Notes: generated from the letters alone by a model not told the origin. DNA of 64,000 nucleotides from Winogradskyella vincentii (GCF_020166345.1 NZ_JAIUJS010000003.1:124001-188000); one strand, 5' to 3'; shown: positions 1 through 8,823, counted from the first letter of the stretch. Numbers and translations are program-made.

Positions 1-357
1 GATTTTTTATCCCCTTGTTTAGAGGAAGCGGCTTTAATGAAACGTGTGTTGTCAGCAGATGAATTCAAGACCTGGATTAATGATTTTATGCCTCAGTTAA
101 TGGACAAATCATTTCATATTGAAACAGGAAAAGTTTCAGATAGAACCGATGGTAAGTTGGTTCACCTAGATGGCGTTAACTTTTCTAGAGCGTGGAGTTT
201 AAACTATATTGCTAAAGGCTTACCGGATTACAAGCATTTAAGGAACCTCGCTAATGCACATATTAATTATTCATTACCAAGTATAGTAGGAGACAGTTAC
301 GAAGGTGGCCATTGGCTTGGTAGTTTTGCAATTTATGCATTGAATTCTATCGAATAA
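1..357 (+). CDS. DUF2891 family protein, C-terminal part (5' end outside window)
   Basis: The reading frame is open from the first bases, so this is the 3' end of a longer gene. The first internal Met is at position 37, but the residues before it (DFLSPCLEEAAL) are already in frame and fit the family, so 37 is not a start. The C-terminal part carries the pattern VHLDGVNFSRAW, then a conserved HWLGSFAIYAL close to the end, which I recognise from DUF2891 proteins of unknown function. It joins the following transporter gene through a TAATG overlap, so it is probably the first visible gene of the 5-oxoproline operon. Its role there is unknown; an enzyme-like fold is only a guess. Confidence 0.75.
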   Translation, partial: DFLSPCLEEAALMKRVLSADEFKTWINDFMPQLMDKSFHIETGKVSDRTDGKLVHLDGVNFSRAWSLNYIAKGLPDYKHLRNLANAHINYSLPSIVGDSYEGGHWLGSFAIYALNSIE

Positions 358-1583
358 TGATAAAGAATTTCTTTAAAAATATTGGTCCTGGACCCTTGGT
401 TGCAGCAGCCTTTATTGGTCCTGGAACCGTGACCTTATGTACTATAGCAGGTGCTAACTTTGGTTATGCTTTATTATGGGCAATGGTATTGTCAATAGTT
501 GCAACTATCGTTTTGCAGGAAATGGCAGCAAGATTAGGTGTGATTTCTCAAAAGGGTTTATCTCAAGTTATTAGGGAGGAAATTAGAAACCCGCTTTTAA
601 GAAATTTTGCAATTATATTGGTGATCAGTGCCATAGTAGTTGGTAACGCTGCCTATGAGGCTGGTAATATTAGTGGTGGCGTGTTAGGCTTGCAAACGCT
701 GTTGGGAAATACTTATGTAGATATATTGGGTTTCCGGTTAGAAATTATGGCGCTTTTAATTGGCTTATGTGCATTTATATTGCTTTATATTGGTAATTAT
801 AAAATTTTAGAAAGGGTTTTAGTTGGGCTTGTTATATTTATGAGTTTAGCATTCGTGACTACTGCCATCATCACTAAACCAAATATTGTTGAGGTGTTTA
901 AAGGTGCTTTTATACCGAGTACACCATCTGAAAGCATACTAACGGTAATAGGGTTAATCGGTACAACGGTAGTGCCTTATAATTTGTTTCTACATGCTTC
1001 GTTGGCCAAAACAAAATGGAAACAAAAATCTGATTTAAGTTTTGCTAGAAAGGATACTATAATAGCCGTAATATTGGGTGGTTTGGTGTCTATGTGTATT
1101 ATTATTTCAGCAAGTGCTATTCAAGATCAAAGCATAAATAATGCTACTGATTTGGCTAAAGGGTTGGAACCACTTTTTGGTAGCTATGCTAAGTACTTTT
1201 TATCCATAGGTCTTTTTGCGGCAGGTATTACAAGTGCAATAACGGCACCTTTGGCTGCTGCATTTGTTGCTAGTGGATGTTTGGGTTGGGAATACAACTT
1301 AAAATCTACAAAGTTTAGAGTGGTTTGGATATTCATTTTAGCTTTAGGAGTAATATTTGCCTCAGTTGGTTTTAAATCTATTGAAGTTATAAAATTTGCT
1401 CAGGTTGCCAATGGGCTATTATTACCTGTAATTGCAGGTTTTTTACTCTGGGTTATGAATAAAACTGAAGTTTTAGGTAAGTACAAAAATTCTTTAATCC
1501 AGAATATTTTAGGGTTTGTTGTTGTCTTAATTGCAATCTTTTTAGGAGTAAAAGGAATAATGTCTGTATTTAATATGATTTAA
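357..1583 (+). CDS. NRAMP-like membrane transporter of the 5-oxoprolinase operon (YcsG-like)
   Basis: 408 residues with about 11 hydrophobic segments and the overall NRAMP layout. The first helix has GPGT (residues 21-24) where metal-transporting NRAMPs have DPGN, and helix six has VPYN (206-209) where they have MPHN. The metal-binding Asp, Asn and Met are therefore absent. Bacillus subtilis has a similar carrier (YcsG) beside its PxpA, PxpB and PxpC homologues. The gene overlaps the preceding stop by one base and ends one base before pxpA, so it is co-translated with the 5-oxoprolinase genes. I infer that it imports an organic substrate, possibly 5-oxoproline, or a non-transition-metal ion, rather than manganese. 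The family call is firm; the substrate is inference. Confidence 0.8.
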   Translation: MIKNFFKNIGPGPLVAAAFIGPGTVTLCTIAGANFGYALLWAMVLSIVATIVLQEMAARLGVISQKGLSQVIREEIRNPLLRNFAIILVISAIVVGNAAYEAGNISGGVLGLQTLLGNTYVDILGFRLEIMALLIGLCAFILLYIGNYKILERVLVGLVIFMSLAFVTTAIITKPNIVEVFKGAFIPSTPSESILTVIGLIGTTVVPYNLFLHASLAKTKWKQKSDLSFARKDTIIAVILGGLVSMCIIISASAIQDQSINNATDLAKGLEPLFGSYAKYFLSIGLFAAGITSAITAPLAAAFVASGCLGWEYNLKSTKFRVVWIFILALGVIFASVGFKSIEVIKFAQVANGLLLPVIAGFLLWVMNKTEVLGKYKNSLIQNILGFVVVLIAIFLGVKGIMSVFNMI

Positions 1584-1584
1584 A

Positions 1585-2328
1585 ATGACTAAAACATATA
1601 GTGTTGACATTAACGCAGATTTAGGTGAGGGCATAGGTAATGAAGAAATGCTCATGCCATTTCTATCCTCTTGCAATATAGCTTGTGGTGGTCATGCTGG
1701 TGATAAATCAATAATACAAGAGGTTTTAAAACTCGCCAAGCAACATAATGTAAAAGTTGGTGCACATCCTTCATTTCCAGATCGCGAGAATTTTGGAAGA
1801 AAGATTATGGATATTGAGCCTAAAGATTTAAAAGTAAGCTTATTACAACAGATTCATGAATTAAAGAAATTGGCTGATGAATTGGGTCTTGAATTAAATC
1901 ATATAAAGCCACATGGTGCACTTTACAACTTAATAACCATTGACAAAGAAACTGCCAATATTGTAGTTGAAACTATAAAAGATCTTGATTTTGAAGTGAA
2001 GCTTTATGCGCCTTTTAATTCAGTGATTGCCAAACTTGCAATTGCTAATAATATTGAAGTAGTTTATGAAGCTTTTGCCGATAGAAATTACAATGAAGAT
2101 TTAACCTTGGTATCGCGTAAATTGAATAATGCTATTAAGCATAAAAAAGAAGAGGTTTTAAGTCATGTTTTAGGGATGGTTAAAGACCAAAAAGTAATCA
2201 CTGTAAATCATCAAGAGAGAATGATAAAAGCATCTACTTTTTGCGTGCATGGTGATACTGAAAACGCGCTCGAAATAGTTAGATATTTAAATTCAGAATT
2301 ACCAAAAAACGGAGTAGAAGTAGAGTAG
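1585..2328 (+). CDS. pxpA: 5-oxoprolinase subunit PxpA (LamB/YcsF family)
   Basis: 247 residues, the usual length for LamB/YcsF. The N-terminus VDINADLGEG, then SSCNIACGGHAGD (around 28-40) and VGAHPSFPDRENFGR (around 58-72) are family hallmarks, with KPHGALYN near 108. PxpA works with PxpB and PxpC in ATP-dependent opening of 5-oxoproline (pyroglutamate) to glutamate in the cytoplasm, removing a damage product of glutamine and glutamate. It starts one base after the carrier gene and is followed after six bases by pxpB, forming a compact operon. No oddities seen. Confidence 0.95.
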   Translation: MTKTYSVDINADLGEGIGNEEMLMPFLSSCNIACGGHAGDKSIIQEVLKLAKQHNVKVGAHPSFPDRENFGRKIMDIEPKDLKVSLLQQIHELKKLADELGLELNHIKPHGALYNLITIDKETANIVVETIKDLDFEVKLYAPFNSVIAKLAIANNIEVVYEAFADRNYNEDLTLVSRKLNNAIKHKKEEVLSHVLGMVKDQKVITVNHQERMIKASTFCVHGDTENALEIVRYLNSELPKNGVEVE

Positions 2329-2334
2329 TTTTTT

Positions 2335-3066
2335 ATGGCATTCAATCTGAAATATTCAAAGTTTAATAGTAGTTCAATTTTAATTGAATGGCCACAAAGT
2401 ATTGATCAAAACATACTAAGTGATATCTTAAAATTTAAAAAATCTATTAATTCTCACTATATTAAACTTAAAGTTGAGGTAATTAATACATATGCCTCAA
2501 TATTAATAATATATGATTTTACTATAGATAACTTCAATGATGAATTTTTAACGCTAAAACAGTTATATTCAAGTCTCAATACTACACAAAATTTTGATAC
2601 TAAGCTTTGGGAGATTCCGGTTTGTTATGATGATATATTCGGACCAGATTTAATTCAATATTCTGTAACAAAAGAGATATCCAAATCAAAGATTATTGAA
2701 TGTCATACAAGCAATCTTTATACAGTTTATTTTTTGGGTTTTTTACCAGGTTTTTTATACCTCGGAGGTCTCGATCCAAAACTGAATCTGGCTCGAAAAA
2801 AATCACCTTCATTAAATGTAAAAAAAGGATCTGTTGCTATCGGTGGAAATCAAACGGGAATTTACCCTCAAGCGAGTCCTGGAGGTTGGCATGTTATCGG
2901 AAATTCTCCAGTGGAATTGTTTAATCCAAAACAAAGTCCTCCATGTAAGATAATGTCTGGAGATAAAATAAGGTTCTATCAAATCAGCAAAACAGAACAT
3001 GCAAGAATAAGAGAAGAGATAGATTCTAATGCTTTTAATCTAATTTCAACACCTCATAATGCTTAA
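2335..3066 (+). CDS. pxpB: 5-oxoprolinase subunit PxpB (KipI family)
   Basis: 243 residues of the allophanate hydrolase subunit 1 / KipI type. The segment FLGFLPGFLYLGGLDPKL (about 131-148), then SVAIGGNQTGIYPQASPGGW, is the signature of this family. It forms a complex with PxpC and acts with PxpA on 5-oxoproline. Its last eight bases overlap the start of pxpC, which suggests translational coupling of the two partner subunits. In Bacillus the orthologue KipI also inhibits the sporulation kinase KinA; no such kinase is expected here, so the metabolic role is preferred. Confidence 0.93.
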   Translation: MAFNLKYSKFNSSSILIEWPQSIDQNILSDILKFKKSINSHYIKLKVEVINTYASILIIYDFTIDNFNDEFLTLKQLYSSLNTTQNFDTKLWEIPVCYDDIFGPDLIQYSVTKEISKSKIIECHTSNLYTVYFLGFLPGFLYLGGLDPKLNLARKKSPSLNVKKGSVAIGGNQTGIYPQASPGGWHVIGNSPVELFNPKQSPPCKIMSGDKIRFYQISKTEHARIREEIDSNAFNLISTPHNA

Positions 3067-3907
3067 AGTTGTTAAATCAGGTTTTTACACCACCATTCAA
3101 GATTCTGGTAGATTTGGCTATAGAGCCTATGGTGTTCCTGTTTCTGGAGTGATGGATTCTTATTCTAGTCATTATGCTAATTCTATATTAGGTAATGATG
3201 CAGATTGTGCCGTTTTAGAAATTACAATGATCGGACCTGAGTTGCACTTTGATGAACCGACTCAAATAGCTATAGCAGGTGCAGACATGGGACCAATGTT
3301 AAATGGTAACCTCATATCTAATAATCAAGTAATTGATATAAAACCTAATGATGTTTTAAGTTTTGAAGGTCTTAGAAAGGGATTAAGATGTTATCTGGCC
3401 ATAAAAGGAGGATTACAATCTGAAGTTTATCTTGGTAGTAGAAGTATGTACAATACAATCACGGAATCAGGCACTCTAAAGGCTGGTGAGAAAATATACT
3501 ATGAAAAGTCACCTTCAAATTCTATTAAGACGTATTCCAATGTAAAATATGATCATGATCTTCTTTCAACTAACATTCTAGAAGTTGAAAATGGACCTGA
3601 ATACAATGAATTACCCCAAGAACTCAAAAATAAATTAAGCACACTTCAGTTTAAAGTTTCTAAGTTTAATAACCGCATGGCCTATCAATTGGAGCCACTA
3701 ATACCTAATACTTTAAAAACCATAATAACCTCACCTGTATTGCCAGGTACAGTTCAACTAACACCAAATGGGAATCTCATTATTTTAGTGCGAGATTGCC
3801 AAACAACAGGTGGATATCCAAGAGTACTGCAACTAACTGAAAGGTCACTTAATATTCTGAGTCAGAAGCGACAAGAAGAGCAGGTAAGTTTTAGATTAAC
3901 GTATTAG
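3059..3907 (+). CDS. pxpC: 5-oxoprolinase subunit PxpC (KipA / biotin-dependent carboxyltransferase-like family)
   Basis: 282 residues of the allophanate hydrolase subunit 2 / KipA family. Recognisable parts are TTIQDSGRFGYRAYGVPVSG (about 11-30), MDSYSSHYAN, GADMGP, and near the C-terminus LVRDCQTTGGYPRVLQL. It pairs with PxpB; the two are often fused elsewhere. It is the last gene of the operon: an 86-bp AT-rich gap without an evident hairpin follows, before an unrelated membrane-anchored protein. Confidence 0.93.
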   Translation: MLKVVKSGFYTTIQDSGRFGYRAYGVPVSGVMDSYSSHYANSILGNDADCAVLEITMIGPELHFDEPTQIAIAGADMGPMLNGNLISNNQVIDIKPNDVLSFEGLRKGLRCYLAIKGGLQSEVYLGSRSMYNTITESGTLKAGEKIYYEKSPSNSIKTYSNVKYDHDLLSTNILEVENGPEYNELPQELKNKLSTLQFKVSKFNNRMAYQLEPLIPNTLKTIITSPVLPGTVQLTPNGNLIILVRDCQTTGGYPRVLQLTERSLNILSQKRQEEQVSFRLTY

Positions 3908-3993
3908 AATTGTAAGAAAAATTTGATGCTTTATTTTTTTCTATTGAATAATTTCGATAATTTGCTATTGACTATTAATTAAAATTCTCATTT

Positions 3994-4512
3994 ATGAAAA
4001 AATTAGGACCTCTTTTATTAGGGCTTATTATTGGTGCATTGGCCATGTATTTTTATTGCAACCAAGGCGAATCAGAAATGACAACAGCACAAGAAATCAC
4101 AAAGCCCAAAGGCGTTATTACACCGGCACAAGCAAAAACATTGGACCAAGCTTACAACCTTAAGCACAATATTATCAATGATTCATTATTTAGAAAATCT
4201 GCAGACGGAGGTGATAACCGTTCATCCTGGTGGTCTATAGAAGATATCCAAAATTACATTAACTATGCTGAGAATCAAGCCGGTGAATTAGGATATACCA
4301 TGGATGGACTTAGAGTGTACTTAGGGTCATATCCTGCAGAAAAAGGTGAGATGGCTGGACTAACAACAATGTTCATAGTTCCGACTGGTAAAAAGAACAC
4401 CTCACAAGGTGCTGTATTTGCAGTACAACCAATGAGTGGTGATATCCCTGGTGGTAATGGTTTAAATATTGGACAAAGTGGAGAGCCACCAGGAGCGAAT
4501 TACCCTCAGTAA
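3994..4512 (+). CDS. membrane-anchored hypothetical protein
   Basis: 172 residues. One N-terminal hydrophobic helix (residues 5-21) after MKKLG looks like a membrane anchor with the rest outside the cytoplasm. A Cys at 22 follows the helix, but its context (YFYCNQ) is a poor lipobox. The remainder is soluble, with SSWWSIEDIQNYINYAENQAGELGY in the middle and a Gly/Pro-rich tail (GDIPGGNGLNIGQSGEPPG). I do not recognise the family. The next gene, a multi-helix membrane protein, begins 19 bases downstream on the same strand, so the two may be co-transcribed together with the histidine kinase. Confidence 0.7.
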   Translation: MKKLGPLLLGLIIGALAMYFYCNQGESEMTTAQEITKPKGVITPAQAKTLDQAYNLKHNIINDSLFRKSADGGDNRSSWWSIEDIQNYINYAENQAGELGYTMDGLRVYLGSYPAEKGEMAGLTTMFIVPTGKKNTSQGAVFAVQPMSGDIPGGNGLNIGQSGEPPGANYPQ

Positions 4513-4531
4513 TAAAAAGATTATAGGTTAA

Positions 4532-5236
4532 ATGAGAACGTCTGTTTTTCTCTTTCATCTTCTCGAACTTGTAGCTGCAATATCGGCGTCAATTTATTGG
4601 CTCAAAACTAAGGATAAGAGTATAAGACCATTTGTTTGGTATTTGTGGGTTATTGTTTGTGTTGAAACCATTGGCTTATATCCATATTTGTATGATATTA
4701 CAGATAATTCAATTATAAAGGCTATTGCAAATTCTAGAATAAGACGAAATTCCTGGATATATAATATTTACAATCCAATTGCCGTATTATTAATTGGTAA
4801 ATTTTTAATTGCCAATACTAAAGATTTAATATCACATAAGGTAATAACTTTATTGTCTTGGTCTTATGTCTTTTTCTGCATCGGTTATTTTATAATAACC
4901 AACAGTTTTTTTAAACATGGGCTTCCTTATGACTTTATCGTTTCAACTTTTGTAATTTTCACAATGGTAATGTTGTATTTGAGAGAATTAATTAGAAGTG
5001 ATAAAATTTTAAGATTTTACAAAACTCCAGTTTTTTATGTAACCATAGCCTTGTTATTATGGTATATTTGTTTGACACCATTATTTATTTTTGATTCTCA
5101 TTTTTTAGAAATAAACCCTGAGTTTAATGCTTTTAGAAGAACTTTTCTTGACACCTCAAATATAATTTTGTATTCATGGTATACCTTTGCGTTTTTATAT
5201 CCTTTACGTTACAAAAAGAAATCAGCACAGAAATAA
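4532..5236 (+). CDS. multi-pass membrane protein, possible sensor partner of the kinase
   Basis: 234 residues with about seven hydrophobic segments spread over the whole chain and a short basic C-terminus (RYKKKSAQK). There is no catalytic motif that I recognise. It lies directly upstream of, and overlaps by 61 bp in another frame, a gene for a histidine kinase that has only one membrane helix and no sensory domain of its own. That arrangement suggests, without proving it, that this protein senses the signal or anchors the kinase. Function unknown. Confidence 0.7.
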   Translation: MRTSVFLFHLLELVAAISASIYWLKTKDKSIRPFVWYLWVIVCVETIGLYPYLYDITDNSIIKAIANSRIRRNSWIYNIYNPIAVLLIGKFLIANTKDLISHKVITLLSWSYVFFCIGYFIITNSFFKHGLPYDFIVSTFVIFTMVMLYLRELIRSDKILRFYKTPVFYVTIALLLWYICLTPLFIFDSHFLEINPEFNAFRRTFLDTSNIILYSWYTFAFLYPLRYKKKSAQK

Positions 5237-6003
5237 TATCATTAATAGCATATGTCGCTTTTTTTGTTTTAGCGTTAATTTTTGTCTTTGTTGTTTTTTT
5301 CACAGCCTTTCAACGTCGCAAAAATCAACTTTTACTAGATAAGATTAATCAGCAAAAGGCATTTGACGAAGAATTGGTAAAATCACAGCAAGAAATCCAA
5401 GAAGCAACTCTAAAACATGTAGGTAGAGAACTACATGATAATGTAGGACAACTATTAGCTTTTACAACCATGCAATTAAAAGCATTTGAAAAAGTAGCTG
5501 AGAAGGGTATTTTACCAAAATTAACCAAAGCTCAAGAAGCTGTAGCGTCTTCATTGACTGAGGTAAGAGCATTATCTAGATCATTGAATAATGACGTTAT
5601 TCTGAATGCAGGATTTAATGCTACCGTTAAGAATGAGATTGAGCGATTAAACAATTCAGGATTAATTGAAGCTTCCTTTAATGTATTTGGAGAGAATGCA
5701 AACTTTGAAAATGGTAAAGATGAAATAATTTTATTCAGAATATTACAGGAATTTTTCTCTAATACACTTAAATATGCCAATGCAGATAAATTAGAGGTTA
5801 ACATTACATATTCTGATAATGACCTTGTTCTAAGTGTGAGTGATGATGGTGATGGTTTTGATTTTGATGACGTTCAAAAAAGTTCTGGACTTATCAATAT
5901 GGAAAAGCGCTCAGAACTAATAAATGCAGAATTTAATTTAACATCTCAAAAAGGTAAAGGGACACAACTAAAAATTAAATACCCTTATAGAGCTCTTAGC
6001 TAG
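5176..6003 (+). CDS. sensor histidine kinase, NarX/LuxR-type (HisKA_3)
   Basis: 275 residues. One transmembrane helix (about 20-43) is followed by a coiled-coil segment (QRRKNQLLLDKINQQKAF), then the HisKA_3 phosphoacceptor motif RELHDNVGQLL with His at 87. The C-terminal HATPase domain shows the N-box (EFFSNTLKYA) and the G1 box (SDDGDGFD). ATG at 5176 is the only canonical start before the helix and lies inside the upstream gene. Kinases of this type normally phosphorylate a LuxR-type response regulator encoded next door, but here the neighbouring gene is convergent and unrelated, so the kinase is an orphan. The 3' end overlaps the convergent rluA-family gene by eight bases. Confidence 0.87.
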   Translation: MVYLCVFISFTLQKEISTEIISLIAYVAFFVLALIFVFVVFFTAFQRRKNQLLLDKINQQKAFDEELVKSQQEIQEATLKHVGRELHDNVGQLLAFTTMQLKAFEKVAEKGILPKLTKAQEAVASSLTEVRALSRSLNNDVILNAGFNATVKNEIERLNNSGLIEASFNVFGENANFENGKDEIILFRILQEFFSNTLKYANADKLEVNITYSDNDLVLSVSDDGDGFDFDDVQKSSGLINMEKRSELINAEFNLTSQKGKGTQLKIKYPYRALS

Positions 6004-6700
6004 TCTCACATGCTTTCCATAAAGCATCCATAGGAGTAGGGGCAATTATTTCAAGATGTTCATTTTTAACTGGGTGATCAAAATGCAATTGTCTAGAATG
6101 TAAGCTTATGCTTGCATCTCTGTTACTCCTGTCATAGCCATATTTTAAATCACCTTTAATCGGACAACCAATTGATGCTAATTGAGTTCTTATTTGGTGA
6201 TGCCTGCCCGTTTCAAGATCTATTTCTAGCAAGTAGAAGTTTTCTAATGTTTTAATTACTTTGTAATGTAGAATCGCCTTTTTGCTATTGTTAACTTCTT
6301 TGTTGAATGCTTGAGATTTATTGTTTTTAGGATTTTTTCGTAACCAATGAATTAAGGTGTCCTCTAATTTTAGTGGTTTGTTTTTTACCAAAGCCCAATA
6401 AGTTTTTTTGGCTTTTTTCTCAGCAAATAGTTTATTAAGTCTAGGTAAAGCTTTACTAGTTCTAGCGAAAAGTACTATACCCGTAGTTGGTCTATCTAAT
6501 CGATGTACAACTCCTAAATAAACATTACCTGGTTTATTATATTTTATCTTCAGGTATTCTTTTACAACTTCAGAAAGTGGTTTGTCGCCAGTTTTATCAC
6601 CTTGTACAATATCACCAGCTCGTTTATTTATGACAATGATATGGTTATCTTCATAGAGTACTTGAAGATTGGATTTATTTGAAAAAATTTTTGAATTCAA
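5996..6700 (-). CDS. RluA-family RNA pseudouridine synthase
   Basis: 234 residues. The catalytic motif VVHRLDRPTTG contains the nucleophilic Asp at residue 69. LETGRHHQIRTQLASIGCPIKGDLKYG is the conserved motif III region. There is no S4 RNA-binding domain at the N-terminus, as in the short RluA-like members. The enzyme isomerises a specific uridine in rRNA or tRNA; which site cannot be told from the sequence. It starts eight bases after the panB stop, so the two are probably one transcript. Confidence 0.9.
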   Translation of the reverse strand: MNSKIFSNKSNLQVLYEDNHIIVINKRAGDIVQGDKTGDKPLSEVVKEYLKIKYNKPGNVYLGVVHRLDRPTTGIVLFARTSKALPRLNKLFAEKKAKKTYWALVKNKPLKLEDTLIHWLRKNPKNNKSQAFNKEVNNSKKAILHYKVIKTLENFYLLEIDLETGRHHQIRTQLASIGCPIKGDLKYGYDRSNRDASISLHSRQLHFDHPVKNEHLEIIAPTPMDALWKACETS

Positions 6701-6708
6701 TTTCTGAT

Positions 6709-7527
6709 TTAATACTGTTCCTTCTCGTTCGGAAAGTCTTCAGACTTAACGTCATTCACATATTGCCCAATAGCTTTAGTCATGTCTTCATATAAATTCA
6801 TATATCTTCGAAGAAAACGAGGATTAAACTCGTGTGTCATCCCAATCATGTCGTGCAGAACCAGTACTTGTCCATCAACGCCATCGCCAGCACCAATCCC
6901 GATTACTGGTATTGAGATACTTTCAGCCACTTCTTTTGCCAACTTAGCAGGTATTTTTTCCAATACTATGGCGAAGCATCCAGCTTTTTCAAGCATTAAA
7001 GCATCTTCCTTCAATTGCTGTGCTTCTTGCTCTTCCTTTGCTCTTACTGTATAAGTACCAAATTTATAGATTGATTGTGGTGTTAGGCCCAAATGTCCCA
7101 TTACAGGAATCCCTGCATTTAAAATACGTTTAATAGATTCCTTTATTTCTTTACCTCCTTCCATTTTAACAGCATGTCCGCCACTTTCTTTCATTATTCT
7201 AATAGCAGATCTCAGAGCTTCTTTTGGATCACTCTGGTACGTTCCGAAAGGTAAATCAACAACAACAAGACAGCGATCAATCGCCCTGATTACAGAAGAT
7301 GCATGATAAATCATCTGGTCTAATGTTATTGGTAATGTGGTTTCGTGACCAGCCATTACATTACTCGCTGAATCCCCAACGAGAATAACATCAACACCTG
7401 CACCATCTACTATCTTAGCCATGGTATAATCGTAGGCAGTTAGCATAGATATTTTTTCACCCTTAGATTTCATATCAACAAGGGTTTTAACTGTAATTCT
7501 TTTGTATTCGGATTTGGCTACAGACAT
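6709..7527 (-). CDS. panB: 3-methyl-2-oxobutanoate hydroxymethyltransferase PanB
   Basis: 272 residues. PanB transfers a hydroxymethyl group from methylene-tetrahydrofolate to 2-oxoisovalerate, the first committed step of pantothenate and CoA synthesis. Family motifs are [11 protein letters not shown] (around 28-38), [15 protein letters not shown] with the metal-binding Asp, [11 protein letters not shown] with the second Asp, KMEGG, and [13 protein letters not shown] at 7527 gives a normal N-terminus. It is transcribed divergently from a small secreted protein and followed by the pseudouridine synthase. panC and panD are not in the window. Confidence 0.95.
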   Translation of the reverse strand: MSVAKSEYKRITVKTLVDMKSKGEKISMLTAYDYTMAKIVDGAGVDVILVGDSASNVMAGHETTLPITLDQMIYHASSVIRAIDRCLVVVDLPFGTYQSDPKEALRSAIRIMKESGGHAVKMEGGKEIKESIKRILNAGIPVMGHLGLTPQSIYKFGTYTVRAKEEQEAQQLKEDALMLEKAGCFAIVLEKIPAKLAKEVAESISIPVIGIGAGDGVDGQVLVLHDMIGMTHEFNPRFLRRYMNLYEDMTKAIGQYVNDVKSEDFPNEKEQY

Positions 7528-7632
7528 ATTGTTTAAATTAGTTGCACGTAAAAATAAGAGTTTTGTTAAACTTTTGTTTAATCTAAATTAGAAATAAGAT
7601 TGAATACTTACATTTTAATAAATACTAAAACT

Positions 7633-8088
7633 ATGCGAATCTTATTAATTATAATTATGATTGGTTTCAACAATGCTGTTTCAGCTCAGAATTCAGAAGA
7701 GGAAAATGTAAAGAATACTATAGAAGCGTTCTTTGAGGCTTTTCATAAACAAGATACAACAGCAATGAAATCTATGGCAAAAGGAGATATTTTAATGCAA
7801 TCTATTTCCGTAAATAAAGAGGGAAAGACTGTATTGAATGCAAATAGTTATGAGGATTTTCTTAGAAACATTGCAAGTATTCCTAAAGACCGATCATTTG
7901 AAGAGAAGTTATTGGATTATTCTATACAAATTGATGGTAAAATGGCAAATGCATGGACGCCTTATGAGTTTTGGTATATGGAAAAATTAAGTCATTGCGG
8001 CGTAAACTCTTTTCAACTTATTAAAGAGAATGATAAATGGAAAATAATTTATCTTGTAGATACTAGACGTCGAGAAGGCTGTAAATAA
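7633..8088 (+). CDS. secreted NTF2/SnoaL-like small protein
   Basis: 151 residues from the ATG at 7633. An upstream in-frame TTG at 7600 would add 11 residues, but the ATG gives a clean signal peptide (MRILLIIIMIGFNNAVSAQ) ending at an Ala-Gln cleavage site. The mature part, starting NSEEENVKNTIEAFFEAFHKQD, looks like a SnoaL/NTF2 fold with an N-terminal helix and the motif FQLIKENDKWKIIYLVDT at the end. Such periplasmic proteins are common in flavobacteria and have no assigned role. A strong hairpin follows the stop. Confidence 0.8.
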   Translation: MRILLIIIMIGFNNAVSAQNSEEENVKNTIEAFFEAFHKQDTTAMKSMAKGDILMQSISVNKEGKTVLNANSYEDFLRNIASIPKDRSFEEKLLDYSIQIDGKMANAWTPYEFWYMEKLSHCGVNSFQLIKENDKWKIIYLVDTRRREGCK

Positions 8089-8123
8089 AAAACAGTTTTG
8101 ATAATTTTTATTTATCAAAACTG
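8087..8123. terminator. bidirectional terminator between convergent genes
   Basis: Perfect 12-bp inverted arms (8093-8104 and 8112-8123) around a seven-base loop. On the minus strand the hairpin is followed by a run of T, so it best serves the collagen-like lipoprotein gene; on the plus strand it lies right behind the NTF2-like gene. Confidence 0.8.
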
Positions 8124-8146
8124 CTTCTCTAAATTAATTCTAATAA

Positions 8147-8650
8147 TTATCGTCTAGGAAATTCAGTAATTCCAAAAGCATCCTGTACTGCTTCTAGATT
8201 TGAAATATCTAAACGTCCTACGTTATCTGCAGGTACTACCACAACTCTAAACACTTGCTCGTCTGTATAAGATGGGTCTAACAAGGAAAAATCAGTGGTA
8301 CCATCTAGAAAAAAGCGCACATCATTTTGAGTAAAGTCGTAATTATAAACTAGGACACCGTCATCAAAATATTCTGTTTGTGGTAATAGTCTCCAAATGT
8401 CCTGTCCATTGTCAACTTCCCAAGAAATATATACCAATGTAACATCTGTAGGTAATACGTTAAAACCATATGGTTCTATAAATTCATAATTATTGCCTGG
8501 TGTAAAATCCAGAACAATTTCAAAAGCAGAAGAGGCAATTACTTCGCCATCCAGGCCATCTAGACCGTCAAATCCAGGAGGTCCTTGCGGACCTTCGCAT
8601 GCTGTGAATAAAAGTGTAAATACTGTAAGTAAGGATAAAATACGTTTCAT
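8147..8650 (-). CDS. lipoprotein with short collagen-like Gly-X-Y stretch
   Basis: 167 residues. The signal peptide ends in the lipobox LFTAC (Cys 18), so it is predicted to be a lipoprotein. Directly after it come about six Gly-X-Y triplets (GPQGPPGFDGLDGLDG), then a beta-rich domain of about 130 residues without cysteine. This arrangement is common among flavobacterial surface lipoproteins of unknown function. The Gly-X-Y stretch is short and may act as a stalk. The gene is divergent from dnaK and shares its intergenic region. Confidence 0.8.
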   Translation of the reverse strand: MKRILSLLTVFTLLFTACEGPQGPPGFDGLDGLDGEVIASSAFEIVLDFTPGNNYEFIEPYGFNVLPTDVTLVYISWEVDNGQDIWRLLPQTEYFDDGVLVYNYDFTQNDVRFFLDGTTDFSLLDPSYTDEQVFRVVVVPADNVGRLDISNLEAVQDAFGITEFPRR

Positions 8651-8727
8651 AATAACTAATGTTTTTTCTTATTATATCAAAGCGCATACCAAAGTGGTTT
8701 TGGTTAGAGTTTATTTCAAAATAATCT

Positions 8728-8746
8728 ATATGACATCATGTCATAT
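8728..8746. promoter_or_regulatory. perfect inverted repeat upstream of dnaK (candidate operator)
   Basis: Eight-base arms ATATGACA and TGTCATAT separated by TCA, 78 bp before the dnaK start. A third half-site TGACAT follows at 8751-8756. It does not resemble CIRCE. The position between dnaK and the divergent lipoprotein gene suggests a regulator site for either gene. Confidence 0.55.
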
Positions 8747-8823
8747 TTTTTGACATGGCATAATACTTGACTTATTGTTGTCGAGTTTAAATATTAAAAA
8801 ACAACATAACACACATAAAAATT

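Noticed and set aside
8147..8650. Collagen-like protein as phage tail fibre
   Set aside because: Lipobox, short Gly-X-Y stretch and no phage genes nearby.
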